From: Adiantum capillus-veneris
Lineage: Eukaryota > Streptophyta > Polypodiopsida > Polypodiales > Pteridaceae
Length of the DNA stretch: 64,000 bases
NCBI GenBank assembly: GCA_014529385.2
Contig: CM043953.1
Coordinates: 63,316,372-63,380,371 of the forward strand
Direction of reading: 5' to 3'
Of this stretch, positions 13,405 to 22,469 are shown piece by piece. Position 1 is the stretch's first letter, and every line of letters begins with the position of its first letter. The notes beneath the pieces were generated by a model that ran no database searches, was not told the origin of the DNA, and saw only the letters and a list, made by a program, of their open reading frames with translations. Made by a program: the position numbers and the translations under genes.

Positions 13405-16400
13405 TGTTTCCTTGTCTACTTGTGTGCCGGTTAAGAGTGAGATGGTGAGAGGTTTGATGGGTGTGTATGTGTAAAAAGTGAGAAGAATTCTCCCGTTCTC
13501 TCAACAACCGGTTACAGGCTTGGATACTCTAAGCGAGAAATCAATAGGAACACACGTACAAAAACTACCAATAACTGAACTGAACTTGAATAGAGAGAGA
13601 GGAGAAAAGTCTGTTAAAGTTCAGGCATCTCTCTGGATTCGTCCAGCCGTCCCAGTTTCTTCTAGGGACACGTGTTAGGGAGTGAGGGTTGTTTTGTGGC
13701 TAAGCCAAGCTAGTGTGAGATAGTTTCCTCATATCATGACATTCCAGCCGTGCTTAGCCTTAGGTTTTGGCTTGGTTTTATGGCCATATAGGCTCCTCTA
13801 GGCTGGGAACAGGCTTCCCTAACCATGTCACATTTTCCCCCTGAGCCCTATGGGCATCCGGTGGCCTTTCTCTATTTCCTCTCATTATTCCAAACTCCCA
13901 AGGGTCTAACTCTCTCTCCAAGAATTTGCGTCCATATGCTCTCGGAAGAGTGGCCCTTTGGGCACTTAGAAATGTACAAGGGATGCCCCAAAAGCACTTA
14001 AGCCCAAAAGCTTCTGCTCTCAAAAAGCATGCGCAAAAACTGTCGGCATAGTTTGTGAAAATCCATACAAAGGTGCCACGTCAGCATGTCAGTGCAATCC
14101 ATACAAAGGTGCCACGTCAGCATGTCAGCGCAACTCACGGAATTTTCAGCTAGTCCTTACGCTTTCCATTATTCGGGTTTAAACCCCTCGGCCATCAAGT
14201 TGGTAGGGTTCAGAATTTTCAATTGTGACCCTATGGTCCTCTCGGCCCGTCTCTTGAAAGAATTGTAATTGCCCTCGATTACGCTTGCAAAACAGCCAAA
14301 GGACATAAACTTTCTTCAATAGATACTGACTATATGTATGCACTAGACTCCACAAATCAAGCACTTTTACAAAGACATCAGTCATTGATCTATTCACGGA
14401 TGTCTTGATCTACTAAATCTTGTTATTATCAAATTCATATCCTTTCTTTTCACATTTCAAGCAAACCATGCCCATGACCATCCACGCAAGACAGTATTCA
14501 TAGAGCATGCAATTCACAAATCAGACTTAGTTCACACTCAACACTGTGTTTCAATCATTCAATCTAGCCATCTCATCCCGTCCAGAACTATTGATGCACC
14601 TAGCTCACTATGCAGCCATCTCATCCTTGCAGAACTCTTAATGCACTCACAACAGTATCCAGTCATTAGTCCACACCGCACCAAATTCAACTTGAATCAT
14701 CAGTAACTTTTGGCATAGACACTACTAATAATCCAAAAGCTTCAAGGTACAACTCAAACTTACGGGAATTAACGATGTTCTCCTCCCCCATCCACTTTGC
14801 ATCAAGAGCCAAAAAGTGACATTGACCAAATTCTCTGATGAACTTTCATCTCGTTCCCTTGGTTCTTTCTTTTCCCTTGAAGACTCTTGTCCAGTTGATG
14901 TGGACACTGGCTTGCCTGTAGGATATGTCAGTGAGCCGGCATGCATACCAAAACCTTGCTTAGCATGTCCCATAAGTCTCTGAATGGAGTCAGACTTCTG
15001 TTTCAAACAATACAATCGAATCTCTTTTGGCAAATCACAGCAAAACTGCTCAACCTTGTCCTGCAAAGAGACCCTCCGAAACAAGGACACTGGCAAATAG
15101 GTATCCCCAAACCTCTAGCAGTAGTCATCCAAAGTGTTTTTCTTAGTCATTCTTGAATGATGCAAGTTGTGACGACGTCTTCTTCATATTCTTCTGTTAT
15201 CCAAGCAAAAGTGAACTTTCTTGAATTTTACCCACCTCTTACGTGCTTCACTGCGCAACAACAGAGTAGACCACCATGTTTGTGCATTTCCTTTCAAGTA
15301 AGATGCAACCCTTCGCACCTTGGAGCATTTTGAGAAACGACCTCTTGAGAAGGCGACGTCAAACTACTATATGAATTCAAGGGCTAGATGGGTGTCTTAG
15401 TAGCCTGAAAACGTGTCAAACTTGACTACTTGACCCCCATCTATGAACCCCTTGGTCTTCTTGCTTTGTTGCTCACTGTCTCAACTGTCAGCAGAGAACG
15501 GAGTCTCCTCCTTTGAGCTGCTAGATGGCTCCGTGTGTCTTCTAGACTTTTTCAAAAATCTACTTTTCTTGCTTTTCAGGCTTTTTCTCTGCTTCTTCCA
15601 CTTTTTCTCATCCTCTCTGGAACTCGAGGACAACGAATTGTTGAAACTCTCTGAAGACAAGGAAAAATTTGGGTCATCCTCGAGACGAACACGCTTCTTG
15701 GATCTGCTTACCACCTCGAAAGTTGACTTCCTAACCAAATAACCGGGGAAATCCATTGATTTCCTCTTCTTCGAAGAGTGCTTTAAGCCTTTCATTAATC
15801 AATTTATCTTCTTTTCAAGAGCTTTGTCAAACCCTTTCTGCGACTACAGTTTCTGCTTTTCTACACTCGGCTCTTCTTACTGCTTCCTTACCGTCTTGAG
15901 AGGAGAATCTATTGCCTCTCGCCATCTCGAGTGAATCTCATCAACCGGGTAATTCTTCAAGTATTCAAATATTTCATATCCTTGGAGTACTTGATCAATC
16001 TTTTCACACGTGTCGACCTGCAGTTAACATTTGAACTCTGCTCTGTCGAGATTCCCCGCCAGAAATTTGCCAAAATCCCCGTTGGTTTCTTTTGTTCCCA
16101 CGTTGGGCTCAACTCTCCTTGCAGACCAAAGATCAAAGGGGTGTCGTCTCTGTCAGATTGTCCGGGAGAGCCCATGTGTGCTGCGGAAAGGATCGGATCC
16201 TCCGTAGAAGAGAAATCGTTATGAGCTTTGATACCACTGTTACAAGCTTGGGCACTCCAAGCGAGAAATCAATAGCAACACACGAACAGAAACTACAAAT
16301 AACTGAACTGAACTTGATTAGAGAGAGAGGAGTCAACATAGCACGCCGGAGTTGCGAGCCAAGACGCACTGGTCCCAAAGACTAACGCTCCCTTCGTTAT

Positions 16401-19400
16401 TTCTTTATTATTGCTTTGCAACGGTACAACTACCAAGGGTCCAACTCTCTCCGAGACTCTATGTCCAGATGCTCCTAGAAGAGTGGCCCTATGGGCAGTT
16501 ATAAACGTGCAAGGGATGCCCAAAAGCAGGGCCCCAAAAGCTCTTATCCAAAAGCACTTAAGCCCAAAATCTTTTGCTCTCAAAAAGCATGTGTAAAAAC
16601 TGCCAGCGTAATTTACAGAAATTTGTACAGCAGTGCCACGTCAGGATGTCCGCGCAAATCATGGAATTTTCAGATAGTCCTTACGCTTCATATTATTATG
16701 GTTTAGGCCCCTCGACCACAAACTTCAAGTTGGTAGGGATTAGAGTTTTTTACTCTAACCCTATGGTCCTCTCAGCCACACTTTCTGGGTTCAGTTTCTC
16801 GTCGCCTTGGCCAGTTCTTCCCAGTTGGGCACGCCATGTTATCACTTTGTGACATTGCCACATCAGCACTCCATTGCCTTGCAAATCGCGGCGCAAAATG
16901 TGGGTGTTGGCGCGCAGACTTAGCTCCAGTCTGCTCTAGGTCCAGTTGACCCCTATCTTCTTCCTCTTCTGCTACGGTCATGGTCATGCCACATCACCAA
17001 GTTGTGATATATCCTTCAGCCCCCTTCCTAGGCAATTGCCGAATCTATCTCTTTGAAGAGGAGAGGCAGATCTGATTGCAGCCACACAAGCACTGGTTGA
17101 AAATTCTGTTTTGAGGCCCTGCGGTCGCCCAAATCAGCCAGAGCACTTGTATTTGGGTTGGCTCCACATCGAATCCTCACATCTGCTCATTTTTGGGCCA
17201 CTATTCTAATTGAGAAGTCACCCAAGACATGAAAAGTACTAAACTCAATGGTAGCTCGCTGCTGCTGTCCTCTCCCTCGCCATCGCACTCTAGCTGCCCT
17301 GCTGTGCGCGGCACCCCTGCCTGCCTGCCCGCCCCCCTGCCCTGCGCGCGCTGCCCTCAGTCCCCTGACCTGTGTGCGCTGCCCTCAGCCCGCTGCCCCA
17401 GCGCCCTTTCAACCCTGCCCTACGCCTCCAATCAGCCCGCCTGTAAGCCCCCCCCCCCCCCCCCCCCCCCCCCTCACTCCTGCCTCCTGCTTGAAGGCTG
17501 TTTGTTCGGCCTCCTGGTAAACGCCTCGACACCAACACCCTCTTCTCTACAGCAGCAGACACAGAATGGCGGCCTTAGCTCCACCACAAAGGAACTCCAT
17601 TGAAGCCCCCTCGCCCGACACCGCGGAGCCGACCCTTCGACTTGCTCTTTCGCCAAAGGAGCAAGCGAGATTGATGGCCGAGGTGGAACTCTTGCAGGCC
17701 ACCTCGGTCATATGTAAGATTAATCACACTCGACCCGAGGCGAGGTTCAAGACTTACTTCAGGCCCGTCTTCTCACCGACGTCGGCAAGATCACCGATGT
17801 CCAGATCCTCAAGAGAGGGTATTATCATATAGAGTTCGAGTCTCCAGAGATGACGGCCAAGATGATATCGATGAGCCAGCTCGGTATTTGGGCAGCTCGG
17901 ACCTACTTCAGAAGATGGCACCATGGCTTTGATCCTACTACAGATGTGCTTGAGGAGGAGGCCGACTTGCCTATTTCGGTCTGCTTCCCAAGCCTAAGGC
18001 GGGAGTACATCCCCCTACTCTCCAGGATTGGCTCCATGTTTGGGACGGTCCTGGAGTCCCCGCACACTGCAGCTACAGTTGTGGTCAAGGCTGTAGGGTT
18101 ACCTATTGTGCGGGTCCTTGTTCGTGATACACATACCCTCCCAAAGGTGGTACTGCTTGAGTTTGCAGATGATACTGGACTTTTCTTGGAGAGCCAGCTA
18201 GCCAACTCGCACAGATGTGAGTAGTCACTTGAGGTGTTTTGTTGTGCTTCAGGAGCATTAATCAATTGGCGCAAAATGATTTCTTTTTGGGTTGGTAGTG
18301 GTTCTACACCTGAGTGGTCGCCTGGAGAGGGCGGATTCCTCCACCAAGGACTGCAGTGCGTTACTTGGGCTGCCAGGTTGGTTTGAATTTATCTCCTGAG
18401 AAACAGACAGATCCCCTCCTACTGTCTATAGAGAGGAAGCTGGTTCATTGGAGCTCGGCACTCCTTTCTCTTGCTGGCACCTCCTGATCTAGCCTACATT
18501 TGTACATATTCTTTTAGCTGGGAGAGTCTCCCCTCATGTACCTTTCCCTTCGGAGGTGTTGTAGCTCAATGGGCGATTTTTAACTAATAGAAGGATTTCT
18601 TTTTCGCAACAAAAAAAAAGAAGTCACCCAAAGTAGTCCCATTCAGCCCAAAAACCATACACACTTTCCTTAACTGTTGACTCGTTGTACTTAGTGAATG
18701 GGCAAGATTCTTCTTCTTTTTATACATGAACTTGATCCTTTTATGAAGGGAAATAAACATTGGGGCAGGACCTGATTCTGCAGACCTGTCGCATGCCAGT
18801 AAGCAAAATTACTATACACTATTTTTTGCATAAATTTATACCTGTCCACCTTGCCATTGAGGATTGACCAAAAGCAATAGCCGATTGTTGTCATCGTCTA
18901 AAGTCTTTACTTTCTCCAGGCATTCTGCATTTGGGAAGAGAATGAGTACTACCTGTAAGAAGGACAAAACGATGCCTTCATGAATATCAAATCATGAAAA
19001 ACTAGCAGCTCACGTAAAGCTTTCAGAAACAGTGAGTTGGTGAAAGCTTTCACTTTTGATAATTGTCTGCCTTCCAAAAACAAGGCTCGCCAGTATGCAA
19101 AAAGTAAACTGCTCCAGGACCCAGTCTGCAGTTACATGGCCAATGAGCCACACCACCATGTGGAAGACGGGGGTGGGAGGAACGGATGGGGGGAGACAAC
19201 AGAGCATTGCCCTTGAACTTGCTTATCTTGTCTGTTTAAAAGTTCACATTGGCATGCTTTGATAAAACATAATAATCTGACTACATGCTGTTGCATCCCG
19301 CACTGATTGTCAGGCCTATGAAAAGCTTTATGCAACTTGCTACAGTAAAATAATCACCAATCTCGTGACAATTATCCACAGAGCAGGCTACAATTTCTGT

Positions 19401-20950
19401 AGCCACCTCCTTGTACACTCATTGTCAAAACTGTTGCATTGAGCTGTACCCCAAAATACTCTGATCGAGTTGTCTCATGGACTCACTTCTGGAAACTGTG
19501 CTGTCATATTAAGTGAAATTCAAGAAGCAAGAAAGAAAGTTGAGCCTAGTATCTTGAACCATTAATAAGATGAATCCAGAAGAAGCCCAAAATAACCTTG
19601 GTCCTTCCGAGACAAGTGCATGGCCCAGAATCGCCTTTGAAGACAAGTGTATGTTATAGACTTCTATAATCATCCACAAGACAACATAGCCATCGACTCC
19701 AACATGCATAGTACTGCAACATCCCCTCTTAACAACATAAGTTATTTCTATTGACATACTGAGAACTGGACAGCAAAAAAGTCAGAATGAGTAAATATAG
19801 ATCTGAGATTTGTGCACCATATTCAAACCTTCCCATATCCCTTAACCATACTCTCAGAGTACACAATATCTCTCAATGTCACGGTGGATTTGTGGGTCCC
19901 AAGGTGCTCTCCCTTGTATATTAGCCAATAGGTGTGAACCCAACTATTGGGTGCTCAAAAACATGAAGACAGACAATGCATATTTGAAACCTACACTCAG
20001 CATTTTGCCAGGAGCCCCTCCAAATGCTTGCTGCAAGGGTTGACAATTGTAGGACATGGTTAAAAGGCTAAAAGGGCTCCTCCATTAGGTATGCCAAACT
20101 ATTGGAGAGGAAGATGGCCTTCCAAGTAATAGAGAGGCCTCTGTTTTAAACAACACAGCCTCATGATAGCTGCTATAATCAGTTCAAATTTGAATCAAGC
20201 TAAATCTGGAGTGATCACATTCACCTCACACTACCTGAGGGCACTTTTTACCGGCTTATTTACACTTCGTCTTTCACCTAAAACAGCAGGAAAAGGGGTG
20301 ATACACATATCCTCACTTGCCTATTGATCTAAAACAGCTGTAAAAGGGTTCATTCTGCACAACTGAGAAAAGTCCAAACCATTGCGATGGGTGTAAATAC
20401 CAAGAAGTCCATACCTTTTCTGATTCCCAAACTCCAACTGCATCAGCATCATCTATAATGTAAGAATCGATATCATTCTTATCTGCTGGATTCTCAGTTT
20501 TGATGAGACCTCCCAATAATGATGACACGACAGGAGTAGCAGCTTTAAACTGTTGTTGTATTCCACCCTAGACAGCAGACAGAGAACATTTAAGCCAGTG
20601 TAGAGAAGATGCCAACAACTCATTATAACAATTTGACGAAAGAATCCTCGTACTGGCCAATCATCAAGGTCTGTTGCTCCAATTAAAGGAAGAAGCAGCT
20701 CAAGCTGAAGTCTTGTTAGGCCATCTCTTCTAGCTTGTTTGCATGCAGACAGTGCCTATGATTGCCAATATTCCAAAGGCTGCTATGAGAAATTTAAGAG
20801 TTGCGAACCAGTTGCCCCTACATTGAAGAAGTCAAGTTCTAAAAGCCTGGGGTCTGCATTTGATGCAGCACTACTTACTTGTTCAATACTCTCATCCACA
20901 GTCGATGGTACAGAAACTCGACGGGTACTTCCAGCACCAGAACTTGTGGC
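7994..20950 (-). CDS. DUF1995-family protein gene (probable plastid protein), at least six exons
   Basis: Six exons on the minus strand join without a stop into a 253-residue C-terminal portion: 20950-20879, 20755-20654, 20567-20415, 18952-18842, 8749-8606 and 8173-7994. Every junction is phase 0 with GT-AG ends. The joined protein has family landmarks in order: a Gln/Ala-rich start, ELLLPLIGATDLDDWP followed by GGIQQQFK across a splice, LILFPNAE, LLLVNPQW, ISDFGFG, a Tyr/Leu segment, and CYPGNW followed by QVFVVD across another splice. I recognise these as DUF1995, a plant and algal family that includes plastid proteins such as LPA3. The exact molecular function is not known to me. Family members are usually longer because of a transit peptide; the first exon or exons were not found. 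No frame-breaking lesion is seen, so it is probably active despite a 10-kb intron. Confidence 0.82.
8571..8592 (+). repeat. (AG)n microsatellite just inside an intron
   Basis: Eleven AG units on the plus strand. On the transcribed minus strand it is a CT tract starting 13 bases after the donor of the last intron. Confidence 0.95.
8606..8749 (-). CDS. DUF1995 gene exon
   Basis: A 48-codon exon, acceptor TTCTTCTTTGGCAG and donor GTTGTT. It encodes VISDFGFGAQRKVREEF and ends in KCYPGNWQ. The VISDFGFG start directly continues the QWQGGQ end of the exon 10 kb upstream, which is why the large intron is believed. Confidence 0.85.
9870..10563 (+). mobile_element. truncated LTR of a gypsy element (family B)
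   Basis: This stretch matches the reverse complement of the LTR at 38,300-39,195 over long blocks, for example the run of cagccc-type repeats, the GGGGTTTGGGACCCCAT block near 10,386 and the segment around CTCTCTAGTCTATTG near 10,460, ending in ...GCTACA versus ...GCTGCACA. The 5' end of the LTR is not recognisable. No PBS follows its 3' end, so sequence has been lost there. Confidence 0.65.
10564..12731 (+). pseudogene. degenerate Ty3/gypsy internal region (gag, protease, integrase, C-terminal tail)
   Basis: Plus-strand fragments occur in the correct order: a zinc knuckle at 10,766-10,807 (CFKYFQIGDHANKC, second cysteine lost), a protease scar near 11,082-11,128 (LLDHDSSHDFIS, with the DSG box changed to DHD), integrase segments (ICQKIK, LLHPLSIPEKLWE, then FAYNNTTHS) at 11,540-12,080, an integrase C-terminal block (NAFHISLL-like, about 12,400) and a chromodomain-like tail with DAKWMPENF near 12,610. 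The RT and RNase H are absent, so an internal deletion joins protease to integrase. All frames are broken. Confidence 0.7.
12721..12731 (+). other. polypurine tract of the gypsy remnant
   Basis: GGTGGGAGGGA lies immediately before a TGTTACG LTR start, the usual plus-strand primer site for LTR elements. Confidence 0.7.
12732..13050 (+). mobile_element. 3' LTR of the gypsy remnant (partial)
   Basis: It begins TGTTACGATATTGG straight after the polypurine tract. The right end was not defined. It does not resemble the LTR at 9,870-10,563, so the two flanking LTRs belong to different families. Confidence 0.55.
12793..13031 (+). repeat. tandem duplication inside an LTR
   Basis: Two head-to-tail copies starting with ATGTAATGTTTAATTA and ending with AATATCTCTCAGCC, at 12,793-12,906 and 12,907-13,031. 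The second copy has about 11 extra bases (ATTTTCACTA region). Confidence 0.9.
13051..13509. other. no gene recognised; (TG)n microsatellite at 13,375-13,403
   Basis: AT-rich sequence with a short TG run. It separates the 3' LTR fragment from the next gypsy copy. Confidence 0.6.
13510..14262 (-). repeat. 3' LTR of family A copy (diverged, truncated)
   Basis: It aligns with 16,238-16,854 from the edge (TTACAGGCTTGG versus TTACAAGCTTGG) through the shared GCCAAAAGCACTTAAGCCC-like and CCACGTCAG segments to the CTATGGTCCTCTC block near 14,240, then diverges. Confidence 0.7.
14061..14132 (+). repeat. 36-bp tandem duplication containing CCACGTCAGCATG
   Basis: ATCCATACAAAGGTGCC starts at 14,061 and again at 14,097. 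The two units differ by one base near their ends. Each carries the ACGT-core motif TGCCACGTCAGC (GCTGACGTGGCA on the transcribed strand). Confidence 0.92.
14725..15900 (-). pseudogene. family A gag remnant
   Basis: Two minus-strand frames (15,795-15,481 and 15,096-14,725) correspond to the gag block at 45,976-46,910: a Lys/Ser-rich segment with FLKKSRRH and PSSSS, then VEQFCCDLPKEIRLYCLK, a GFGMHAGSLT stretch and a Ser/Glu-rich tail. Between them another frame gives the WW-type gag core (ASYLKGNAQTWWSTL). Frameshifts and stops break the gene. Gag would form the capsid of the virus-like particle. Confidence 0.65.
16221..16236 (-). other. primer binding site, initiator tRNA-Met type
   Basis: The minus strand reads TGGTATCAAAGCTCAT one base after the LTR end. 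It differs from the classic TGGTATCAGAGC by one base and sets this element's orientation. Confidence 0.8.
16238..16854 (-). repeat. 5' LTR of family A copy
   Basis: 617 bp, beginning TGTCACAAAG and ending GTAACA on the minus strand. It contains a CCACGTCAGG motif near 16,635. Confidence 0.78.
16855..17212. other. no gene recognised
   Basis: GC-richer DNA between the gypsy copy and the short LINE, possibly further LTR-like sequence. No open frame of interest. Confidence 0.4.
17448..17473 (+). repeat. C homopolymer (26 bp)
   Basis: An uninterrupted C-run in the GC-rich 5' part of the short LINE. The length may be uncertain because homopolymers are error-prone. Confidence 0.9.
17566..18224 (+). 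pseudogene. LINE ORF1 (DUF4283-type) fused to an RT end, frameshifted
   Basis: It opens at ATG 17,566 with a Pro/Ala-rich head, then a frame change near 17,770-17,850 leads into MTAKMISMSQLGIWAAR, FRRWHHGFDP and LPISVCFPSLRREY. This matches the order of the DUF4283 fold: helix, W-x-F box, then the LP box. A IGSMFGTVLE and VRVLVRD pattern follows. At 18,140 it passes into LLEFADDTGLFLE, the RT active-site box, so ORF1 and the RT tail are now joined in one frame. Confidence 0.7.
18225..18520 (+). pseudogene. LINE RT thumb fragment
   Basis: Pieces such as FCCASGALINWRKM, SFWVG and LSPEKQTDPLLLSIERKL, with a closing WSSALLSLAG, follow the ADD box in shifting frames. They match the region after the catalytic aspartates in plant LINE RTs. 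Frameshifts are present near 18,290 and 18,375. Confidence 0.6.
18842..18952 (-). CDS. DUF1995 gene exon
   Basis: A 37-codon exon, acceptor TCTTACAG and donor GTATAA. It encodes VVLILFPNAECLEKV and ends with LLLLVNPQWQGGQ, a conserved strand-turn motif of the family. It is isolated between a 1.46-kb intron and the 10-kb intron. Confidence 0.85.
18953..20414 (-). other. intron of the DUF1995 gene
   Basis: A 1.46-kb intron between VWESEK and VVLILFP. No transposon hallmark or alternative exon was recognised. Confidence 0.75.
20415..20567 (-). CDS. DUF1995 gene exon
   Basis: A 51-codon exon, acceptor GTCTAG and donor GTATGG. It begins with GGIQQQFKAATPVV, which completes the DDWPGG motif across the splice, and ends with VGVWESEK. 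Confidence 0.85.
20654..20755 (-). CDS. DUF1995 gene exon with core motif
   Basis: A 34-codon exon, acceptor CATAG and donor GTACGAG. It encodes the strongest family signature, LELLLPLIGATDLDDWP. The intron before it is 123 bp and the one after it 86 bp. Confidence 0.85.
20879..20950 (-). CDS. DUF1995 gene, first recognised exon
   Basis: A 24-codon exon preceded on the minus strand by TTCTCAG and followed by GTAAGTAG, both close to consensus. It encodes SVPSTVDESIEQ near its end, the lead-in helix of the domain. Upstream coding sequence must exist because there is no start codon here. Confidence 0.78.
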
Positions 20951-22022
20951 CTGAGAATGATGCCAAAAAGGGAAATGCAGTGACATTTACACTAAAACGT
21001 AATCAAAAAGAGACAAACAGCTCTTGCCGTGCCTTATCCTCCTTAAAATTTTCATATGCAGTCTGAGAGCAACAATCAACTACACTCCAACCCAACAGTT
21101 GGCGTGAGAAAAAGGAAAATGACCAGTGGGCATTGAATTTGGTATGTGAGTGTAGCAGCAAAATGATACTCAATCTACTTCATGGTAAAATTTCAAATCT
21201 GGTAAACATCACATTTGGGTTTCTAAGAAAATATTGTAGAAATTAGCTGGTGTACAGATCGATTCTACAAGTCTTTATTATATCTAACTTGTTTCTTGAT
21301 CAGAACCCCATCTACAAAAACTGAAGCCCCATAGAATCTCATCCACCTGGAGATGCAATTCAGCAGGCAAGGTTTGCACAAAAATTTCAGAAGTGGGTGG
21401 ATTTCTTACTCAATAAGCAAGTTGTAAGTGGCATTTTCTCAAAGGAGAATTTATGAACTGCATCTGGCAGAGATGGAGGCAAGAAATCAGTTCCTCAAAA
21501 CCTCGCTGTTACCTTCCAAACCACAGATGACTACATTCTGTCCTGAGAACTCACTAAGGACTAAAGTTTGGCTAAGCATAACTATGGGTTTGGGAGGCCT
21601 TCCACACACTTTGGTAGTATTTTCCGCCCCTCTTGGCTATGCACAATAGGAACAGGTTTTTTGTGCACCCAAGCTGGATGTTAACACCGGTCAGTTTCAT
21701 GCTTTTGTGAAATATCGCTGTGCCCACTTCATCAGGCATCTGTCAGATGCAACGGAAAGAGGATCGAGCATTCACACAATCATAACCCTTCTTTAACATT
21801 GCATTAATGTTGGTGGATTTTGCGTTCTTCATGATTCCGTTGTGTTCATTGTAAATTCTTCCCCAAAATGAATGGAAAACGAGATGTGTATCGATGGACC
21901 AAGAGATCTCTCCATATAGATAGGCAGATCTTAACGTAGAGATGGAGATCTGCTTTTAAGGATGATAGATAGATAATGGATCCAATACAAAGAGTCGAAG
22001 ATCTAGAGAGGGATTTGCTTGC
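20951..22022. other. upstream region where the missing 5' exon(s) are expected
   Basis: On the minus strand a segment at 21,062-21,015 follows a good acceptor (TTGCTCTCAG) and reads TAYENFKEDKARQELF, but it has only a weak GTCTCT donor, so it is a candidate exon only. No Met-initiated transit-peptide-like exon was convincing. On the plus strand 21,350-21,428 there is an exon-like frame (see findings). The remainder shows nothing. Confidence 0.35.
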
Positions 22023-22042
22023 TTTCTTTTTTTTTTTCTTTT

Positions 22043-22073
<31 letters not shown>

Positions 22074-22096
22074 GAGAGAGAGAGAGAGAGAGAGAG
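22023..22096 (-). repeat. poly(A)-rich tract followed by (CT)n on the minus strand
   Basis: The plus strand has about 50 bases of T with three interrupting Cs, then (GA)n. Read on the minus strand it is CT repeats then poly(A), consistent with a LINE tail at the end of LINE-B, whose 3' UTR would be 22,097-22,325. Confidence 0.6.
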
Positions 22097-22325
22097 ATTT
22101 TTAACGTCTATGTGAGGCCGAAGTCGGCCTATGAGACAAATCAAATATACCTGTGTGTATTTCCTCCGTCTATCGGAAAAGACAAACCAATCCAAACTGG
22201 TACAAAATAAGGATAAGGATAAAAAGAACCCTGGTTTGTGATGGGATCTATGGGGGGGGGAATGGAGCTCTAGTACGAGGGGTATGTGCATGTCTATATG
22301 CTCAGGTAGTACAACCATGCAATTG
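22097..22325 (-). mobile_element. probable 3' UTR end of LINE-B
   Basis: Removing the LTR element inserted at 22,326-29,278 with its AATTG duplication joins this stretch directly to 29,284 and the LINE-B coding end. With the A-rich tract at 22,023 it would complete the 3' end of LINE-B. There is a small inverted repeat, AGGCCGA/TCGGCCT, near 22,118. Confidence 0.45.
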
Positions 22326-22420
22326 TGTCACAAACGGGAGCGCATAGCAATATAAAATATACTCGGATAAATAAAATTTATCACTTAATATTGAAGCCAG
22401 AGGATATAGAGAGAAATAGT

Positions 22421-22469
<49 letters not shown>

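Larger units (their letters stand above)
13510..16854 (-). mobile_element. gag-only Ty3/gypsy copy (family A), minus strand
   Basis: LTR-like ends flank an internal region of about 2 kb that carries a tRNA-Met-type primer site and a degraded gag but no protease, RT or integrase. It is therefore a deleted or non-autonomous copy. Related sequences on the plus strand at 42,268-48,657 carry the missing pol. The flanks show no matching target-site duplication, and the left LTR is cut short on its inner side. Confidence 0.72.
17213..18631 (+). mobile_element. internally deleted LINE with 13-bp target-site duplication
   Basis: The direct repeat AGAAGTCACCCAA at 17,213-17,225 and 18,619-18,631 flanks a 1.39-kb unit that ends in an A-run (18,611-18,619), the signature of target-primed reverse transcription. 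Inside are a DUF4283-like ORF1 and then, with no endonuclease or RT core between, the 3' part of the RT. The large central deletion makes it non-autonomous; it could only move using another LINE's enzymes. It sits in the big intron of the DUF1995 gene in antisense orientation. Confidence 0.85.
8750..18841 (-). other. giant intron (about 10.1 kb) of the DUF1995 gene
   Basis: Bounded by donor GTATAA at 18,841 and acceptor GGCAG at 8,750. It contains LTR sequence and a degenerate gypsy body (about 9,870-13,050), a gag-only gypsy copy (13,510-16,854) and a short LINE (17,226-18,618). The stretches 8,750-9,870 and 16,855-17,212 hold nothing recognised. Confidence 0.75.

Noticed and set aside
21470-21579. 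Minus-strand frame beginning MLSQTLVLSEF as a first exon
   Set aside because: Its donor leaves a phase that does not fit the next recognised exon, and it does not look like a transit peptide.
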